From an uncultured Collinsella sp. (lineage in GTDB: Bacteria > Actinomycetota > Coriobacteriia > Coriobacteriales > Coriobacteriaceae), in assembly GCA_900540095.1 (NCBI GenBank), contig UQEO01000098.1:1-5970 (forward strand): 5,970 bases of DNA, written 5' to 3'. Below are positions 4,390-5,970 of the stretch, in pieces. Position numbers and translations under genes: made by a program. The notes under the pieces are model-generated. The model worked only from the letters and a program-made list of their open reading frames with translations. It was not told the DNA's origin and made no database searches. Each line of letters begins with the position of its first letter. Positions within the stretch are counted from its first letter, which is position 1.

Positions 4390-5331
4390 CTATGCATCCA
4401 CGTGAACGAGCAGACAACGGAGCGTGCCGGAGCAACCCTCGTAGGGGCGCTTACCGGCGCCGTAGCCGACGGCCTCGATGCGGTAGCGGGCCGGTAGGTG
4501 CTCGGACGTGCGCAGTGCGGCGACGATGGCGGCGCCCGTGGGCGTCACGAGCTCGCCGGCGACCGGTGCGGGCGTGAGGGCGATATTGCCTGCTTGGCAT
4601 AGGTTGACGACGGCGGGCACCGGGATGGGCATAAGGCCGTGGGCACAGTGGATGGTGCCGTGACCCTCGGAGAGCGACTCGACGACAATGTCCTCGATAC
4701 CCAGGTCATCGAGACAGATGGCGACCGAGCAGATGTCGACGATGGAGTCGATGGCGCCTACCTCGTGGAACATGACGGTCTCGGGCGTTTTGCCGTGGGC
4801 CTTGGCCTCGGCGGCGGCGAGCGCGGTAAAGATGGCGAGCGCGCGGCGCTTGGCGCCATCGCTTAACTGCGAGCCATCGATGATGGCGGCGACATCCGCC
4901 AAAGAACGGTGGTGATGGTGGTGGGTGTGGTGATGATCTTCGTGCTCATGGGCGTGGCCCTCATGGTCGTGCTCATGGCAGTGCTCGTGTTCGTGCCCGC
5001 CATGATCATGATGGTGATGCTCATGCTCATGCTCATGCCCGTGCTCGTGCTCGTGCGTGTGCTCGACAGCTGTTTCGTTGCCGTAGAGCCAGGCCATATC
5101 GTGGTCGTGGTTCTCGAGTCCCTCTGCAAGCTGGACGTCGAAATCGCAGGCGTCGATGCCATGCTTGTTTGCACGCGTGACGGCAATCTCAAAGCCGTCG
5201 ACCGGCAGCGTGGCGAGCTGTTCGCGCAGGTGCTCCTCGCTGGCGCCCAAGTCGAGCAGGGCCGCGACGGTCATGTCGCCGCTGATGCCCGAGGTGCCGT
5301 CGATGATAAGCGTGTGCTGATGGTTAGACAT
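4390..5331 (-). CDS. larC: Nickel-pincer cofactor nickel-insertion protein LarC, LarC1 part only
   Basis: LarC is the CTP-dependent cyclometallase that inserts nickel into the sulfur-bearing pincer precursor. Domain order: N-terminal LIIDGTSGISGDM (8-20); a histidine-rich insert at 91-141 with 29 His in 51 residues; then the conserved core with AEAKAHGKTPETVMFHEVGAID (starting near 174), CAHGLMPIPVPA (229-240), ELVTPTGAAI (260-269) and GYGAGKRP (289-296). The protein stops at residue 313, soon after GYGAG. Typical full-length LarC is about 400 residues or more, and its C-terminal LarC2 domain, which binds CTP, is missing. In L. plantarum LarC1 and LarC2 are joined by a programmed frameshift, but here the sequence right after the stop encodes the TetR regulator, so LarC2 is not adjacent. 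ATG 5331 is supported by AAGGAG (5343-5338) with a 6-nt spacer, overlapping the larB stop. The family call is firm; completeness of function is uncertain. Confidence 0.9.
   Translation of the reverse strand: MSNHQHTLIIDGTSGISGDMTVAALLDLGASEEHLREQLATLPVDGFEIAVTRANKHGIDACDFDVQLAEGLENHDHDMAWLYGNETAVEHTHEHEHGHEHEHEHHHHDHGGHEHEHCHEHDHEGHAHEHEDHHHTHHHHHRSLADVAAIIDGSQLSDGAKRRALAIFTALAAAEAKAHGKTPETVMFHEVGAIDSIVDICSVAICLDDLGIEDIVVESLSEGHGTIHCAHGLMPIPVPAVVNLCQAGNIALTPAPVAGELVTPTGAAIVAALRTSEHLPARYRIEAVGYGAGKRPYEGCSGTLRCLLVHVDA
4909..5061 (-). repeat. Degenerate hexamer repeat encoding the LarC histidine tract
   Basis: The stretch is built from near-repeats of CAYGAG and CAYCAY codon pairs on the minus strand, encoding alternating His-Glu and runs of up to five His, with a single Cys (Cys118). 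His-rich loops are common in nickel-handling proteins, including LarC, and probably hold or buffer nickel. The repeats are prone to length change by slippage, in multiples of 6 bp without loss of frame. Confidence 0.7.
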
Positions 5332-5337
5332 GAAATG

Positions 5338-5343
5338 CTCCTT
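5338..5343 (-). promoter_or_regulatory. larC ribosome-binding site overlapping the larB stop
   Basis: Reading the minus strand, TAAGGAG contains both the larB stop codon TAA (5344-5342) and a full AAGGAG Shine-Dalgarno. A 6-nt spacer (CATTTC) separates it from ATG 5331. This favours coupled translation of larB and larC. Confidence 0.8.
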
Positions 5344-5970
5344 AACGGGCGCGAGACGTGCCGGCGTTCAGATGATTAATAAGACTTGCCTGGTAGGCGG
5401 CGCCAAAGCCGTTGTCGATATTGACGACCGAAACGCCGCTGGCGCAGGAGTTGAGCATGGCGAGCAGTGCGGCTACGCCACCAAAGCTCGCGCCGTAGCC
5501 CACGCTGGTGGGAACGGCAATGACCGGACAGCTCACCAGGCCGCCGATAACGCTCGCCAGCGCGCCTTCCATGCCGGCGATGGCGATGACCGCCTGCGCC
5601 TGGGCAAGTTCCTCGGCATGCGCGAGCAAGCGGTGCAGGCCGGCGACGCCTACGTCGTAGAGGCGGTCGACCTCGTTGCCATAGAATTCGGCCGTCAACG
5701 CGGCTTCCTCGGCGACGGGCAAGTCGCTCGTGCCGGCGCAGGCGACGACGATGCGTCCGTTACCGGTGGGGGAGGGCTTGCCGCCCACGAGGGCGAGCTG
5801 CGCGTCCGGGGCATATCCCAGGTCGATGCCGTTGTCGAGGAGCTCCGAGGTACGGGCTGCTTTTTCGGCGTCCAGGCGCGTGACCAGGATACGTTCCTGG
5901 CCGGCATCGCGCAGCGCTTTGATAATGGCGGGAAACTGATCGGCGGGGGTTTCCGGCGCCCAATTTTGTC
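5342..5970 (-). CDS. larB: Pincer cofactor synthase LarB, 5' end outside window
   Basis: LarB carboxylates and hydrolyses nicotinic acid adenine dinucleotide to give pyridinium-3,5-biscarboxylic acid mononucleotide, the first step of the nickel-pincer cofactor pathway. The frame is open to the window edge (codons read from 5968), giving 208 C-terminal residues of a protein usually near 250. A GTG at 5788 is an internal valine, not the start, because family-like sequence continues upstream (APETPADQFPAIIKALR, ERILVTRL). The AIR-carboxylase-like (PurE-type) domain is evident: VACAGTSDLPVAEEA, VGVAGLHRLL, IAGMEGALASVIGGL, PVIAVPTSVGYG, LNSCASG and VNIDNGFGAA. The Cys in LNSCASG corresponds by context to the cysteine reported to form the covalent substrate adduct in L. 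plantarum LarB. The gene lies 10 nt before larC on the same strand. A LarE gene, if part of this operon, must lie beyond the window. Confidence 0.95.
   Translation of the reverse strand, partial: QNWAPETPADQFPAIIKALRDAGQERILVTRLDAEKAARTSELLDNGIDLGYAPDAQLALVGGKPSPTGNGRIVVACAGTSDLPVAEEAALTAEFYGNEVDRLYDVGVAGLHRLLAHAEELAQAQAVIAIAGMEGALASVIGGLVSCPVIAVPTSVGYGASFGGVAALLAMLNSCASGVSVVNIDNGFGAAYQASLINHLNAGTSRAR

Noticed and set aside
4388..4435. Longer TetR start at 4435 overlapping larC
   Set aside because: The extra 16 residues do not fit the family N-terminus, and ATG 4387 right after the larC stop gives the usual length and start.
4909..5379. 156-codon plus-strand frame with a very hydrophobic, membrane-like N-terminus
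   Set aside because: The Met/Val/Leu-rich run is the antisense of the LarC histidine tract (CAT/CAC read backwards gives ATG/GTG), not a real membrane protein.

Overview
The window reads as a GC-rich bacterial chromosome fragment dominated by a nickel-pincer lactate racemase (lar) locus. Protein style (the PEP carboxylase C-terminus, a TTG start, strong G/C preference at third codon positions) fits Actinomycetota, most likely Coriobacteriia such as Collinsella. That placement is recognition plus inference and is not proven by a marker gene.

Layout: (1) 1-600, the 3' end of a phosphoenolpyruvate carboxylase gene. (2) 601-1480, a long non-coding stretch. It begins with a large perfect nested hairpin (624-750) and partial echoes of it (754-845). 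It continues with an AT-rich stretch holding direct repeats, then three consecutive hairpins ending in an intrinsic terminator (1243-1358), and finally a possible promoter and the larA ribosome-binding site. (3) 1481-3539, larA and an aquaglyceroporin gene (larD-like), both on the plus strand. (4) 3540-3847, a convergent intergenic region with a second nested hairpin of the same architecture whose core is a bidirectional terminator. (5) 5970-3848 on the minus strand, larB (5' end outside the window), larC and a TetR-family regulator, packed as one operon (10-nt and 2-nt gaps).

How the genes work together: LarB acts on nicotinic acid adenine dinucleotide to begin pincer cofactor synthesis. LarE (not in this window) adds the sulfurs, and LarC inserts nickel with CTP. 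The finished nickel-pincer nucleotide is attached to a lysine of LarA, which interconverts D- and L-lactate. The membrane channel probably lets lactic acid cross the envelope. The enzyme/channel pair and the cofactor-assembly genes converge on each other, and the regulator at the end of the cofactor operon is the obvious candidate to control one or both.

Most notable: two 125-127 bp nested hairpins with unrelated, mismatch-free stems but conserved, equally long (12 + 12 nt) internal loops, each starting 21-23 nt after a stop codon; a LarC that stops after the LarC1 half, lacking the CTP-binding LarC2 domain; and a channel whose second NPA motif is NQA.
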